Below, one piece after another: positions 35,410 through 45,223 of a stretch of 64,000 nt of DNA (the first letter of the stretch is position 1; each line of letters starts with the position of its first letter). The notes beneath the pieces were generated by a model. It searched no databases. It saw only the letters and a program-made list of their open reading frames with translations, and was not told the DNA's origin. The translations under genes and the position numbers were made by a program. This DNA comes from Pirellulales bacterium (GTDB lineage Bacteria > Planctomycetota > Planctomycetia > Pirellulales > UBA1268): contig JAFMIU010000005.1 of the NCBI GenBank assembly GCA_017853835.1, positions 1 through 64,000 on the forward strand, read 5' to 3'.

Positions 35410-37116
35410 TCACCGCATCGATGTCGACGAAGGCAGTAGCGCCACGTCGGAGTGGTCCCGGGCGGGGGCTTGGCTTCCGGTGGCATGGCCGTGATGCGCC
35501 TCCGAAAGGTGGTCCACGAAATCGGCCCTGGCGTTCTTGAGGACGAAGACCTCACTCGAGGCATCGGCCGCACCGTGGGGGCGGACGATGCAGATCACCT
35601 CGGCCTTGCCGCCATGGGCCCGCACATGGTCGATGAGGGCGGCTTCGCCGGCGGTCAGGCTGCCTGACGGGGCGGGCTGTGATGCACCGGGCGTGGAGGT
35701 GGGCGTGGGTGTGAGGGTTTGGGTGGTCGGCATCTCCATGCCGATCGGCTGGCCACGGTCGCTCGAGCTTCCGAGGGAGGCACCGTCGTCGGGCATGCCT
35801 ACCGAGGCGGTGGGAACGGCATCGGCACGATCCCTGCGGTCGAAGGAGACCGCGGGCATGGCGGAGGGCATGGCCGGCACGTGCGGGCCGGTGGCGATGT
35901 CGAGACCGTTGCTCGGATAGACGTTGCGATAGACGAAGGCCAGCCCGGCCTCCTCGAGTTGTTCATGGATCGAAGGGAGGGCGGCAAAGAGCCCTTCGTT
36001 GTCAGCTGGGTCAGCGGCATTGCACACCCCGATGAGCGTGCCATCCCCGGCAAACAACCCGCCACCCGAACGGCCCTGCACCGGCTGCCCGGCGACCTGG
36101 AGGTTGGAAGGCCCGAGGTATTTGTCGACCGCGGTGACGCGGCTGTGATGGATGGTCGGGTCCTTGCCGCCGTTGCATCCCACCGTGACGACCGGCGATC
36201 CCACGGGCGTGGAACGATCGACACCACCCACGCGAACGGGATCGATGGTCGTTTCGGTGAAGATGCTCACGAGGGCGAGATCGCGCTTAAGGTCCCAGGA
36301 GATCACCTGCCCGGCGACACCGCGTGGGCCATGCGGACCAAACAGGTCAACCTCCACCGTCCCCTTGCCGTCGGAGTCGCGGAACACGTGGCCGCAGGTG
36401 AGGATGAGGGCCTCGCCTTGACGGCAGTCGATGACCGTGCCGGTTGCCCACGAAACCCCGGTGGAATCCTCGACCCGAAGCCGCGCCGTGGCGGAGAGGA
36501 GTTTGGATTCGAGGGCGGAGCGACCGGAAGCCGGCGACGAGGTGTCGACCGTGGTCGCAGCGGAGGCGGGCATCACCCCAGTGGCAGTGGGGCTGGGAGG
36601 AATGGATGATCCCGTCGCTGGCATCGTTCGTGCCATCGGAGGCGGTTCGGTGGCGAGATGCCCGGGAGCCGGGTTCGCCGGCAACGGCACGCCGGCGATC
36701 GTCGGCTGTTCCGACTGGGGCGGCGCACTGGCGATGGGCGATGCGACACCGAGAGGACTCGCTGATTTGGCGAGAAGGGCTTCGAGTTCTGCACGGGTCG
36801 TGGCGCCGTTGATGCGGCCCACCTCGTGCCCCTTCACCAGGAGCACGTAGCACGGCACGCCGGTGACACCGAAGCGTCGGACGAGGTCGGCTTCCCGATC
36901 GACATCGACATGGCGCACCACCCACCCTGCCGCCGCAATGTCGCCGACGATGGGGGCCATCTGCTTGCAGGGGCCGCACCAGGAGGCGGCAAAGTCGAGC
37001 AGCACGACCTCGCCGGAGCGGGCAGCCGCGGCGGGGTCGGCCTTTGCCGGCGACGCGAGCACGACGATGGCGATGGCCGTGAGCCAGGTCGCGATCGAAC
37101 GCGGACGATTCATCAT
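35410..37116 (-). CDS. Thioredoxin-trypsin-like serine protease fusion, secreted
   Basis: The 568-aa protein has a signal peptide (about 1-27) and a thioredoxin domain with CGPC at 47-50 and the cis-Pro region GVPCYVLL. A Pro/Ser/Thr linker (about 120-200) leads to a trypsin-like domain whose triad reads His243 (TCGHVF), Asp279 (KRDLALV) and Ser350 (GRSGGGLF). A Pro/Ser-rich tail with a small C-terminal segment follows. GGAG lies 8 nt upstream of the first of two ATGs. The combination suggests redox-linked proteolysis in the periplasm, which is inference. Confidence 0.88.
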   Translation of the reverse strand: MMNRPRSIATWLTAIAIVVLASPAKADPAAAARSGEVVLLDFAASWCGPCKQMAPIVGDIAAAGWVVRHVDVDREADLVRRFGVTGVPCYVLLVKGHEVGRINGATTRAELEALLAKSASPLGVASPIASAPPQSEQPTIAGVPLPANPAPGHLATEPPPMARTMPATGSSIPPSPTATGVMPASAATTVDTSSPASGRSALESKLLSATARLRVEDSTGVSWATGTVIDCRQGEALILTCGHVFRDSDGKGTVEVDLFGPHGPRGVAGQVISWDLKRDLALVSIFTETTIDPVRVGGVDRSTPVGSPVVTVGCNGGKDPTIHHSRVTAVDKYLGPSNLQVAGQPVQGRSGGGLFAGDGTLIGVCNAADPADNEGLFAALPSIHEQLEEAGLAFVYRNVYPSNGLDIATGPHVPAMPSAMPAVSFDRRDRADAVPTASVGMPDDGASLGSSSDRGQPIGMEMPTTQTLTPTPTSTPGASQPAPSGSLTAGEAALIDHVRAHGGKAEVICIVRPHGAADASSEVFVLKNARADFVDHLSEAHHGHATGSQAPARDHSDVALLPSSTSMR

Positions 37117-37275
37117 GCACTCCACGCTATGGGGCCAGCGGGTCGACAGTCCCGCCCGCCCGAGGGCGGCTGGGGGGGCGGGATAGTGGCGGCGGCCGCT
37201 GGGAGCGACAAGGTCACTTTCAGGACCGGGTCCTTGCCCATTCGGCCGGCATTTCCTTGATTCCCCGCGTGTTCC

Positions 37276-37281
37276 TACAAT
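37276..37281 (+). promoter_or_regulatory. Candidate -10 element (TACAAT) of metG
   Basis: TACAAT is a good -10 match, 39 nt before the metG ATG. A TTGATT at 37257-37262 is only 13 nt upstream, too close for a standard -35. The rest of the 204-bp divergent gap 37117-37320 shows no T-box or other riboswitch that I can recognise. Confidence 0.45.
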
Positions 37282-37320
37282 CCGCCGGCCCAGACCCATC
37301 CCGCTTGGCACGATCTCCGC

Positions 37321-39405
37321 ATGCCTACCTCGCCCCGCCGCCGCATTCTCGTCACCTCAGCGCTGCCCTACGCCAACGGGCATATCCATCTGGGGCACCT
37401 CGTCGAATACATCCAGACCGACATCTTCGTCCGGTTTCAAAAGCTCCGCGGCCACGAGTGCCTCTACCTGTGTGCCGACGACACCCATGGCACGGCGATC
37501 ATGATCCGGGCGCGTGCCGAGGGGCGGTCGGAGCAGGAACTGATCGCGGAGATGCGAGCTGCCCATCTGGCCGATTTCAACGGCTTCCAGGTGGCATTCG
37601 ACCACTACGGATCGACCGACAATCCGTCCAATCGGCGGCTTTGTGCGGAGGTGTGGGGAGCATTACGGTCGAAGGGCTTCGTGGTATCCCGTGACGTGCA
37701 GCAGCTGTACGACCCTGTGGCGGGAACCTTTCTGGCCGATCGCTTCGTGAAAGGCACATGCCCCCGGTGCCGCGCGGCTGATCAGTATGGCGACACCTGT
37801 GAGCAGTGTGGTGCCACCTATGCGCCGGCGGATGTGATCGATCCGGTCAGCACGCTTTCGGGCACGCGGCCTGACGTTCGGTCGGCCGAGCACCTCTTTG
37901 TGACGATCGAAGCCCTTCATGCGTTTCTTGCGGAATGGACGCAATCAAGCGGTGCCCTCGATCCCCGGATCGCCAACTATCTCGCCAGGCACTTCCTGGG
38001 CGAACCCTTGCGGGACTGGGACATCTCACGCCCCGCCCCGTACTTCGGCTTCGAGATTCCCGATGCACCGGGGCATTACTGGTATGTGTGGTTCGACGCG
38101 CCGATCGGCTACCTGGCGGCGACGGCCGAATGGTGCGAGGCGCACGGCCAGACGATCGATGCGTGGTGGCGCCGGGGCGGTGACACCCCGGCCGAAATCC
38201 ACCACTTCATCGGCAAGGACATCGTCTATTTCCACACCCTCTTTTGGCCGGCCATGCTCGAGGCGGCGGGGCTCGCGCTTCCGACGAAGGTACGGGTGCA
38301 CGGGTTTCTCACCGTCAATGGCGAGAAGATGTCGAAAAGCCGCGGCACGTTCGTGCTCGCCCGCACCTGGCTCGACCACGTCGATCCATCATCACTTCGC
38401 TACTACTACGCCTCGAAGATTTCCGGCGGCATCGACGACCTCGATCTGAATCTCGACGAGTTTCTGGCGAAGGTGAATGCCGATCTGGTCGGCAAGGTGG
38501 TGAATCTGGCAAGCCGAACCGCCCGCTGGCTCGAGGGGACCGGACTCGCCGAGGTCTATCCCGACGATGGCGGGCTCTTTGCGAAGGCAGCCGCCGAGGC
38601 CGACGAGATTGCCGCCGCGTACGAAGCGGGCGACTTCGCCCGGGCGATGCGCACGATCATGCTCGCCGCCGACCGCGCCAACGCCTACGTGGATGCCGAA
38701 CAGCCCTGGAAGCTCGCCAAGCAGGGGCCTGAGGTCGCAGGGCGGCTCCGCGACGTCGCGACCGTGGCCTTGAATCTGTTTCGGCAGATCACGGTGTATC
38801 TCGCACCGGTGCTGCCCACGCTCGCGGAGCAGGCCGGGGCCCTTGTCGGCGGGCCAATTCGTTCCTGGGACGAGTCGCAATCGCCGCGTGCCGGACTGCC
38901 GGTCGCTCCGTTCGTGCCGATGATGAAGCGGATCGATCGCCAGCACATCGACGCTGTGGTGGCGGCATCCCAGCACGCCGCTCCCCAGGAACCAGCCCCA
39001 ACAGGAGGAACCATGATGGATACGCCCACTCACGCCGATTCAGGCGAACCGCTCGCGGCCGAACCGCTCGCTCCGACGTGCACGATCGACGATTTTTCGA
39101 AGATCGATCTCCGCGTCGCCCGCATCGTGGCGGCCGAAGAGGTGCCGGAGGCCAAGAAGCTTCTGAAGCTGACCGTGAGTCTTGGCGGGGATGCCACGCG
39201 GACCGTCTTCGCCGGCATCAAGGGCTTTCACGAGCCGGCGGCGCTGGTCGGCCGTGTGGTGGTGGTGGTGGCGAATCTCGCGCCGCGGCAGATGAAGTTT
39301 GGATTGAGCGAGGGCATGGTGGTGGCGGCGAGCGGCGCCGGCGCGTCGGGTGTCTACCTGCTGTCGCCCGATTCCGGTGCCCTTCCGGGCATGCGGCTGC
39401 ACTGA
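37321..39405 (+). CDS. metG: Methionyl-tRNA synthetase
   Basis: MetG charges tRNA-Met. The 694-aa protein has the HIGH-type motif HIHLGH (21-26) and a zinc knuckle ([19 protein letters not shown]). KMSKS is at 336-340, followed by the helical anticodon-binding domain and a C-terminal Trbp111-like tRNA-binding domain (about 590-694: [20 protein letters not shown]). The long form with the appended domain is a single intact gene. Confidence 0.97.
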   Translation: MPTSPRRRILVTSALPYANGHIHLGHLVEYIQTDIFVRFQKLRGHECLYLCADDTHGTAIMIRARAEGRSEQELIAEMRAAHLADFNGFQVAFDHYGSTDNPSNRRLCAEVWGALRSKGFVVSRDVQQLYDPVAGTFLADRFVKGTCPRCRAADQYGDTCEQCGATYAPADVIDPVSTLSGTRPDVRSAEHLFVTIEALHAFLAEWTQSSGALDPRIANYLARHFLGEPLRDWDISRPAPYFGFEIPDAPGHYWYVWFDAPIGYLAATAEWCEAHGQTIDAWWRRGGDTPAEIHHFIGKDIVYFHTLFWPAMLEAAGLALPTKVRVHGFLTVNGEKMSKSRGTFVLARTWLDHVDPSSLRYYYASKISGGIDDLDLNLDEFLAKVNADLVGKVVNLASRTARWLEGTGLAEVYPDDGGLFAKAAAEADEIAAAYEAGDFARAMRTIMLAADRANAYVDAEQPWKLAKQGPEVAGRLRDVATVALNLFRQITVYLAPVLPTLAEQAGALVGGPIRSWDESQSPRAGLPVAPFVPMMKRIDRQHIDAVVAASQHAAPQEPAPTGGTMMDTPTHADSGEPLAAEPLAPTCTIDDFSKIDLRVARIVAAEEVPEAKKLLKLTVSLGGDATRTVFAGIKGFHEPAALVGRVVVVVANLAPRQMKFGLSEGMVVAASGAGASGVYLLSPDSGALPGMRLH

Positions 39406-39463
39406 GGTCGCGGCCGTCGGGAAGCCCCGGCCAATCCGGGGGGATTTGTGGCCCGTCTCTGCG

Positions 39464-39469
39464 TAGAAT
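39464..39469 (+). promoter_or_regulatory. Candidate -10 element (TAGAAT) of the usp gene
   Basis: TAGAAT lies 44 nt before the usp ATG and is followed by a purine-rich GGGGGAGA. No well-placed -35 is visible. Confidence 0.45.
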
Positions 39470-39513
39470 GGGGGAGACACTCAGTGTGATTTCGCCCGAG
39501 GGAGACCAGCGCC

Positions 39514-39966
39514 ATGGCCAAGACGATCCTCTTTCCAACCGACTTTTCCACGGCGAGCGATGCAGCGCTCGAGCATGCTGCCGCACTCGCCGCGTCATCG
39601 GGTGCCTCGTTGCTGATCGTGCACGTTGAAGAGCCGCCGCTTGCCTACGGTGGCGGTGAGTTGTACTACGGCATTCCCGAGCCGGACTCTGAGCGGATTC
39701 TCAAAATGCTCGAGGATGTCCGGCCGAAGAACGCCGCGGTGCCCTTCACGCACCGTCTGACCATGGGTGATCCGGCAGGCGAGATCGTGCGGCTCGCCGA
39801 GGAGGAGAAGGTCGACATGATCGTGCTCGGTACGCACGGCCGAACCGGCATGACACGGCTTCTGATGGGGAGCGTGGCGGAAGTGGTCGTCCGCCGCGCA
39901 CCGTGCCCGGTGCTGGTCTATCGGGAGACCGATTCGCGGCTGTCGAAGGCCGGACATGCCGAGTGA
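39514..39966 (+). CDS. Universal stress protein (UspA family)
   Basis: The 150-aa protein has the Usp fold with the ATP-binding signature GTHGRTGMTRLLMGSVAEVVVRRAPCPVLV, seen here in parts (G-2x-G-9x-G-S/T). It begins KTILFPTDFSTASDAALEHA. AGGGAGA lies upstream of the ATG. Usp proteins with this motif bind nucleotides and aid stress survival. The gene overlaps epmA by 11 nt. Confidence 0.93.
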   Translation: MAKTILFPTDFSTASDAALEHAAALAASSGASLLIVHVEEPPLAYGGGELYYGIPEPDSERILKMLEDVRPKNAAVPFTHRLTMGDPAGEIVRLAEEEKVDMIVLGTHGRTGMTRLLMGSVAEVVVRRAPCPVLVYRETDSRLSKAGHAE

Positions 39967-40933
39967 CGGGACTCGTCCCCCGACGACGGTGCGTCCGATC
40001 CTGGAGCTCCGTGCGGGGCTGCGGCGTTCGATCCGAACCGTCTTTGACGCCCGCGGGTTCGTCGAAGTCGACACCCCCGTCTTGTCGCGGGAGGTGTTGC
40101 CGGAAGCGCACATCGACCCGATCGCCGTGACCATGCCTGGTGCGGCGGGCGTCGCCTTCCTGCAGGCGAGCCCCGAGGCCCTGATGAAACGTCTCCTCGC
40201 GGGCAGCTCGGGGCCGATCTACCAGTTTGCCCAGTCGTTTCGGGCCGGCGAACGGGGGCGTCAGCACGACGTCGAGTTTTGCCTTCTCGAGTGGTACGAG
40301 CCGGGAACCACGCTCGCCGACGCCGTGATCCTGCTTGACGACCTCTGCGCCGCAGCGCTAGGAACCCGGGGCATGGATCAGGTCTCGTGCCGCGAGGCCT
40401 TTGCTCAAACAGCAGGCGTCGATCTCGAGCACGCCGATGCCGCGTCGCTCGAGGCAGTCGCGGAGCGGCTGGTCGGGCCACGTCCCGTGCCATCCCCTGG
40501 AGCAACCGCCGCCGACCGGTGGGATCGTGCGTTTGAGATGCTCCTTGCCGGGGTGGTGCAGCCCACGCTTGGCCACGGGAGGCCGACGATGCTCGTGCAG
40601 TGGCCGGCCTCGCAGGCGGCCTTCGCCCGTCTTGACCCAGAGACGCCGGCATGGGCCAGACGGTTCGAGCTGTTCGTGTCGGGCGTGGAGCTCGCCAACG
40701 GGTGGGAGGAGGAGACGAGCCGGGAGGTGCTCCTCCATCGCATCACCGTCGCCAATCGGATCCGTGCCGCCGACGGCCGGCCGACGCTTCCCCTTCCTGA
40801 TCGGCTGATCGCCGCCCATGGCGACACCATGCCGGCCGGCGTGGGCGCGGCGCTCGGATTCGACCGGCTCGTCATGCTCGCCGCAGGGGCTGACACGATC
40901 GCCGCGGCCCGCTGTTTTCACGGCGAGTCGTGA
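39956..40933 (+). CDS. epmA: Elongation factor P lysine(34) lysyltransferase (EpmA/PoxA)
   Basis: The 325-aa protein is a class II lysyl-tRNA synthetase-like enzyme without the N-terminal anticodon domain, which is the EpmA size. Class II motifs are visible: motif 2 around QSFRAGERGRQHDVEFCLLEW, and motif 3 GVGAALGFDRLVML. It attaches lysine to EF-P Lys34 to aid translation of poly-proline. Neither efp nor epmB is in the window. The start ATG lies inside the last codons of usp. Confidence 0.92.
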   Translation: MPSDGTRPPTTVRPILELRAGLRRSIRTVFDARGFVEVDTPVLSREVLPEAHIDPIAVTMPGAAGVAFLQASPEALMKRLLAGSSGPIYQFAQSFRAGERGRQHDVEFCLLEWYEPGTTLADAVILLDDLCAAALGTRGMDQVSCREAFAQTAGVDLEHADAASLEAVAERLVGPRPVPSPGATAADRWDRAFEMLLAGVVQPTLGHGRPTMLVQWPASQAAFARLDPETPAWARRFELFVSGVELANGWEEETSREVLLHRITVANRIRAADGRPTLPLPDRLIAAHGDTMPAGVGAALGFDRLVMLAAGADTIAAARCFHGES

Positions 40934-40951
40934 AGGCGGCGTGTGACGTGG

Positions 40952-41629
40952 CTATCGCCGTACCGCCAGCGCCATGATGAGCCAACGCTCCACCGGGCCG
41001 GCGGTGCCGTCGACCTGGCGAGGAACGATCGCGAGGTCGAGCGATGCTTCCGATGCGCCGCATGGGCCGAGATCGACCGCCACACGCCAGCCGCCATCGT
41101 CGGTACCGGCAGGTTCGGCCGACGTGATGATCGGCTGGCGGTCGCCGCACGCGAGCACGGCGGCGCACGCGTCCAGTTTGGCAAACCGTGCGAGCTTTTC
41201 GTCGGCGGGTTCTTCCGGCTCCTCGCCCGGTCCATCGTGACGCAACGGAAGGATGCCGCCCGAGCACATCGCCATCGCCTCGGCGGTGCGACCCTCCCGC
41301 ATGGCGTCGATCCATGCAGAGGCTGCCGCGGCGGCGCGCCGGCCGAGGATCCAGCGGTCGACGACCAGGCTGGTCACGGCCTGGGCACCAAACCCGAGCG
41401 AGAGCGCCAGCCCCGCCAGTGCCAACAGCCTGCCGGCCTTCGTTCCGCCGGCGCGGGCGATGTCGGTGAGCGCCGTCATGGCAAGCGTGCCGCCGACGAG
41501 CGGCAGGGCCCAGGCGAAGCGGGTCACCAAGGCCAGGGACGACAAACCGCCGGCGATCAGCGCCGCCACGGCGAGCAGGCTCACCGGCCGGTAGTCGAGG
41601 CTGTCGTCGGTCGTTCGATCGTCGCTCAC
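40952..41629 (-). CDS. Membrane protein with a soluble C-terminal domain, unknown
   Basis: The 225-aa protein has two or three hydrophobic helices (about 15-45 and 65-95) and a soluble C-terminal domain (about 98-225) that ends in beta strands. The N-terminal part resembles DUF4190-like small membrane domains. It is coupled to the CvpA-like gene (4-nt overlap) and is last in the long thi-his-pil operon. Confidence 0.68.
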   Translation of the reverse strand: MSDDRTTDDSLDYRPVSLLAVAALIAGGLSSLALVTRFAWALPLVGGTLAMTALTDIARAGGTKAGRLLALAGLALSLGFGAQAVTSLVVDRWILGRRAAAAASAWIDAMREGRTAEAMAMCSGGILPLRHDGPGEEPEEPADEKLARFAKLDACAAVLACGDRQPIITSAEPAGTDDGGWRVAVDLGPCGASEASLDLAIVPRQVDGTAGPVERWLIMALAVRR

Positions 41630-42213
41630 CGGTTCACGCGGAGTTCGGGCTGTGCCTCGAGAAGCGTTCGGCGGGTGGCATATCGGAGGATGAAGTCAGC
41701 GTCTTTGTCGAATACATGGTCGGGCTTCGCGAAGGGCCCCGACAGGGTCGACCCGCGGACCCACTGGAGCCACCGACGATCCGGGGCGAGGCCGAAGAAC
41801 ATGCGTGCCTCCGGCGTCGCCTGCACCATGTCGCGAGGAATCGCGGCGGTGTGAAGGCTTGCGGCGGTGAAGCAGACGACGATCCAGGCCGTGGCGGCAG
41901 CGACCACCGGGCATCCGAACATTTCGACGGGCTTGCGAAACTTGACCTTGGTTCGGGAGACACGGTCGGCCACCTCGCGCATCACCAGGAGGACGAGCGC
42001 GAAAAGACCCCACAGGGCGAGGCTGTCGAGGAGATAGTCGTAGGAGGGCATCCTCGGCTCGAGCAGCGCGACCACCCACTCATACCACGCTGTGGCGAAC
42101 GTGGCCGCGGCCAGCACGTTGAGAAACGCGATCGACGTGCTCCAGAGGCCCTCCCGCCAGAGGGCAAACGTCACCACCACGAAGAGCGCCAGGAGGAGGA
42201 GGCTGAGGATCAT
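41626..42213 (-). CDS. CvpA-family-like membrane protein
   Basis: The 195-aa product has four predicted helices in the CvpA arrangement (about 3-25, 30-50, 62-82 and 102-122), with a SLALWGLFALVLLVMREVAD helix, then a periplasmic or cytosolic tail. CvpA proteins are linked to colicin V export and envelope homeostasis. It overlaps neighbours on both sides by 4 nt. Confidence 0.72.
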   Translation of the reverse strand: MILSLLLLALFVVVTFALWREGLWSTSIAFLNVLAAATFATAWYEWVVALLEPRMPSYDYLLDSLALWGLFALVLLVMREVADRVSRTKVKFRKPVEMFGCPVVAAATAWIVVCFTAASLHTAAIPRDMVQATPEARMFFGLAPDRRWLQWVRGSTLSGPFAKPDHVFDKDADFILRYATRRTLLEAQPELRVNR

Positions 42214-44057
42214 GACGAGGCTCCTCGTTTGGCCGCGGCCGGCGGCACTGGCTGCTGGGAGGTGGTGCTGAATGCCCGCTGCAGTTCCTCGAGCGACGTC
42301 AGCCCTTCCAGCACCAGGGCCATGCCCGCCTCACGCATCGGCTTCATGCCGTCTTGCACGGCAGCCTTTCGAAGGGTTGCGGCATCGGTGCCGGCGGCGA
42401 GCGCCTTTCGGACAGTCGCTCCGCTGGCCACTTCGAAGATCGCGGCCCGTCCGAGGTAGCCCGTTCCGCCGCAGAGCCGGCAGCCGTGCTCGGCAGCCTT
42501 TCGAAGATGGGGCAGCTGTTCGGGGGTCAGTTTGAGCCGGGCGAGCAACTCGGGAGGAGGAGGGTAGTCTTCCCGGCACCGGGCGCAGAGCTTGCGGACC
42601 ATGCGCTGGGCGACCGACCCGATGAAGGTTTGCGCGAAGGCCTGTGCCGGCACGCCGCAGGCGACGATTCTCGCAACGGCGTCGATGGCGTCGTTGGCGG
42701 TGAGGCTCATGATCACAAGCTTGTCGTCGGCGGCCAGTTCGACGAGTTTGGCGACGAGGGTCTTGTCGCGGATGTCGCGTGTGACGATCACGTTGGGGTA
42801 GGTGCGAAGGACCCCGTCGAGCGCCGCCAGCGGTGTGACCCCCGTTCGGGCATCGAAGGGAACGGCACGGACGTTTTGAATCTCGCGTGGCGGCGTGGCG
42901 GCGTCTTCGAGCGAGATGAAGTCTCGAAGGTAGCGGTCGGCCGATTGAACGACCATGTCGAAGGTGGTGGTGAGGCCCGATCCGGGCGGCGACGACACCA
43001 GGATCACCCCCTTCTCCACCTTGGTGAGATCGACCGTTTTTTCAGCGATATCCGCCGGCATGCCGAGGTCGGCAAGTTTCTTGAAGATGGCCGCCGGTGG
43101 GTCGATCTTGATGACGACCTGCTCGCCGGACGGCTGCCGTCGGATGCTGAACCGGCAGTTGCGCGGCTTGCCGTCGACATGGATCTGAAACGGGGCGTTC
43201 TTGGCTTCGCGGGCGGGTGGCGGCATGCCGCAGATCGCCTTGAACACCGCCACCACCGCCTGCCCCACCTCGAGGCTTGATTTTGGTGCCTCCACCCACG
43301 CTCCCTTTTCGCGTCGACCGCGGGAAGGATTGTGGATCTTCGGCTTCTCCCACACGCCATCCACTTCGTGGCGCACGCCCATGCCGGCCGGCTCGATGTC
43401 GATCACGAGCGTGCCGGCCCGCGCCATCACGGCATCGAGCATGGTCTTGCGAGCCTCTTCGAAGCCTGGGAGTTTTGAGGCGGCTTCCAGTCGGGCCGTG
43501 TTCTCGGCGGAATCTTTTCCGCCCGTTGCGGCGAGCGAGACCTTGGGAATCAGATCGGTCTCGTCGAAACCGACATCAATCTCGATGCCGAGTGGGGCGA
43601 GCATGGCGGCCACGATCCGTCGGGCATGACCCGCGGTGAGGATCCGCTCGGAGGCCGGCAATGGCTTGTTGCGCACCACGGCATAGGCAACCGCGGGCCC
43701 CACCCAGCAGACCACCATCAGGGCCACGGCGCCCAGCGCCGACGGAATCCACCAGGCCAGGATCGCGGCCAGAAACGTCGGGATGCCGCAGATCATGCCC
43801 CAGAGGGCAGGCTTCTGGTGGTGCTTGGTGGCATCCCGTGAGATCCAGTCGACCGTGCTCATCCACGCCAGAAGGACCAGCCACCAGGCGAGGCCGCCCA
43901 TCACGGAGAGGCCGCCACCGGTGCCGCGGCCGCCCCATCCGGGCGGAAAAAAAGTGGGCCAACCGGCGTCGTCGGCGTGGGCGATGGTCGCCATGCCGAT
44001 GGTCACGGACCCCACGAGGAGTCGTTCGACGGTATGCAGCCTCGGCAACGGCATCAT
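42210..44057 (-). CDS. Membrane-anchored GspE/PilB-like ATPase with degraded Walker A
   Basis: The 615-aa protein has a signal-like N-terminus and membrane helices (about 53-70 and 85-128), then a GspE/PilB-like ATPase region. The P-loop reads SPPGSGLTTT, with Leu362 where the catalytic Lys is expected. The Walker B/Asp-box region is NVIVTRDIRD rather than the usual D-I/V-I-L-V-G-E-I-R-D. The zinc motif is kept (Cys491, Cys494, Cys526, Cys529). It probably does not hydrolyse ATP alone and may be a structural or regulatory partner of the intact PilT-like ATPase that overlaps it by 4 nt. Confidence 0.85.
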   Translation of the reverse strand: MMPLPRLHTVERLLVGSVTIGMATIAHADDAGWPTFFPPGWGGRGTGGGLSVMGGLAWWLVLLAWMSTVDWISRDATKHHQKPALWGMICGIPTFLAAILAWWIPSALGAVALMVVCWVGPAVAYAVVRNKPLPASERILTAGHARRIVAAMLAPLGIEIDVGFDETDLIPKVSLAATGGKDSAENTARLEAASKLPGFEEARKTMLDAVMARAGTLVIDIEPAGMGVRHEVDGVWEKPKIHNPSRGRREKGAWVEAPKSSLEVGQAVVAVFKAICGMPPPAREAKNAPFQIHVDGKPRNCRFSIRRQPSGEQVVIKIDPPAAIFKKLADLGMPADIAEKTVDLTKVEKGVILVSSPPGSGLTTTFDMVVQSADRYLRDFISLEDAATPPREIQNVRAVPFDARTGVTPLAALDGVLRTYPNVIVTRDIRDKTLVAKLVELAADDKLVIMSLTANDAIDAVARIVACGVPAQAFAQTFIGSVAQRMVRKLCARCREDYPPPPELLARLKLTPEQLPHLRKAAEHGCRLCGGTGYLGRAAIFEVASGATVRKALAAGTDAATLRKAAVQDGMKPMREAGMALVLEGLTSLEELQRAFSTTSQQPVPPAAAKRGASS

Positions 44058-45208
44058 GTCACCCCGATGCCCTTCAGCGCCATCTCCAGCGCTTCGCGGT
44101 TGGGGGCGATCTCCATGGCATCGTTTCGGTCGATCAGCCCCTGGTCGATGAGGCTCTTGAGGCTCTGGGTGAAGTCCTGCATGCCGTCGCGGAAGGATTT
44201 GCGGATGTGGTCGGCGATCAGGTGATCCTGTTCCTCGAGCACGTATTTCTTGATGAGAACGTCGATGAACATCACCTCGCAGATCGGCACGCGGCTGACG
44301 CCCGGCTTGATCGATTTCAGCAGCTTCTGGGCGATGATTCCCTTCATGTTGAACGCGATCGCACTCCGGATCGACGCGTGCTCCTCCTGCGGGAACAGGT
44401 CGAGGATTCGGCCGATGGTGCTGGCGGCACTGGCGGCGTGGATCGTTCCAAACACGAGATGCCCCGTCTCGGCGGCATGGATGGCCGTTTTGAAGGTTTC
44501 GACGTCGCGGAGCTCGCCGACGAGGATGATGTCGGGATCCTCTCGCACCGCGTGCTTCATGCCGATTTCAAAGTTTTTGACATCGGCGCCGATTTCCCGC
44601 TGGTTGATCAGGCACTTGTCTTCGGTGAAGACGAACTCGATCGGATCCTCGAGCGTGAGGATGTGTTTGCGGTAGCGCTGGTTGATGTAGTTGAGCATCG
44701 ACCCGATCGTCGTGCTCTTGCCGGATCCGGTGACGCCGGCCAGCAGCACCATGCCCTGATCGAGCACGCAGAGCCTCTCGATGCTCTCCGGGAGATAGAG
44801 CCCCTTGAAGTCGGGGATGGTGTTGTTGACGCGTCGGGCGACCAGGCCGAGGGAGCCCTGCTGGTAGAGCAGGTTCACGCGAAACCGCCAGCGGATGTCG
44901 TCGACGACGCAGGTGTGGGCGAAGTCGCAGCCGCCGTCGCGGTCGAGAATCATCTTCTGCCGATCGTCGAGCATCGCGAAGCAGAGCCGTTGCATCGCAT
45001 CATCGTCGATCCGGTCGTACTTGAGCGGCTGGAGCGCGCCCTTGGTGCGAATGAAGGGCGGCTGGCCCACCTTGAGGTGAAGGTCGCTACCCTGGAGCCG
45101 CACGAGCGCGTCGAACAGTCGGTCGATCTCGAGTCGGCCGCGCTTCTTGAGGCCGCGGATCGGGGCGTTGGAAACGTCTGGCTCAGAGGAGGTGTCGGGG
45201 GTCGACAT
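44054..45208 (-). CDS. pilT: PilT-like twitching ATPase
   Basis: The 384-aa protein has an intact Walker A (GVTGSGKST, 158-166), the Asp box/Walker B DIILVGELRD and the His box HAAETGHLVFGTIHA. PilT powers type IV pilus retraction. No pilin, PilC or PilQ gene is in the window, so the motor it serves is not shown here. It starts 15 nt after hisF and overlaps the gspE-like gene by 4 nt. Confidence 0.92.
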   Translation of the reverse strand: MSTPDTSSEPDVSNAPIRGLKKRGRLEIDRLFDALVRLQGSDLHLKVGQPPFIRTKGALQPLKYDRIDDDAMQRLCFAMLDDRQKMILDRDGGCDFAHTCVVDDIRWRFRVNLLYQQGSLGLVARRVNNTIPDFKGLYLPESIERLCVLDQGMVLLAGVTGSGKSTTIGSMLNYINQRYRKHILTLEDPIEFVFTEDKCLINQREIGADVKNFEIGMKHAVREDPDIILVGELRDVETFKTAIHAAETGHLVFGTIHAASAASTIGRILDLFPQEEHASIRSAIAFNMKGIIAQKLLKSIKPGVSRVPICEVMFIDVLIKKYVLEEQDHLIADHIRKSFRDGMQDFTQSLKSLIDQGLIDRNDAMEIAPNREALEMALKGIGVT

Positions 45209-45223
45209 AAAAAGGCGGGAGGG

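Noticed and set aside
37117..37320. T-box or SAM riboswitch before metG
   Set aside because: No T-box sequence, specifier stem or SAM-type junction is recognisable. Only a short AGGACC-G-GGTCCT palindrome is present.
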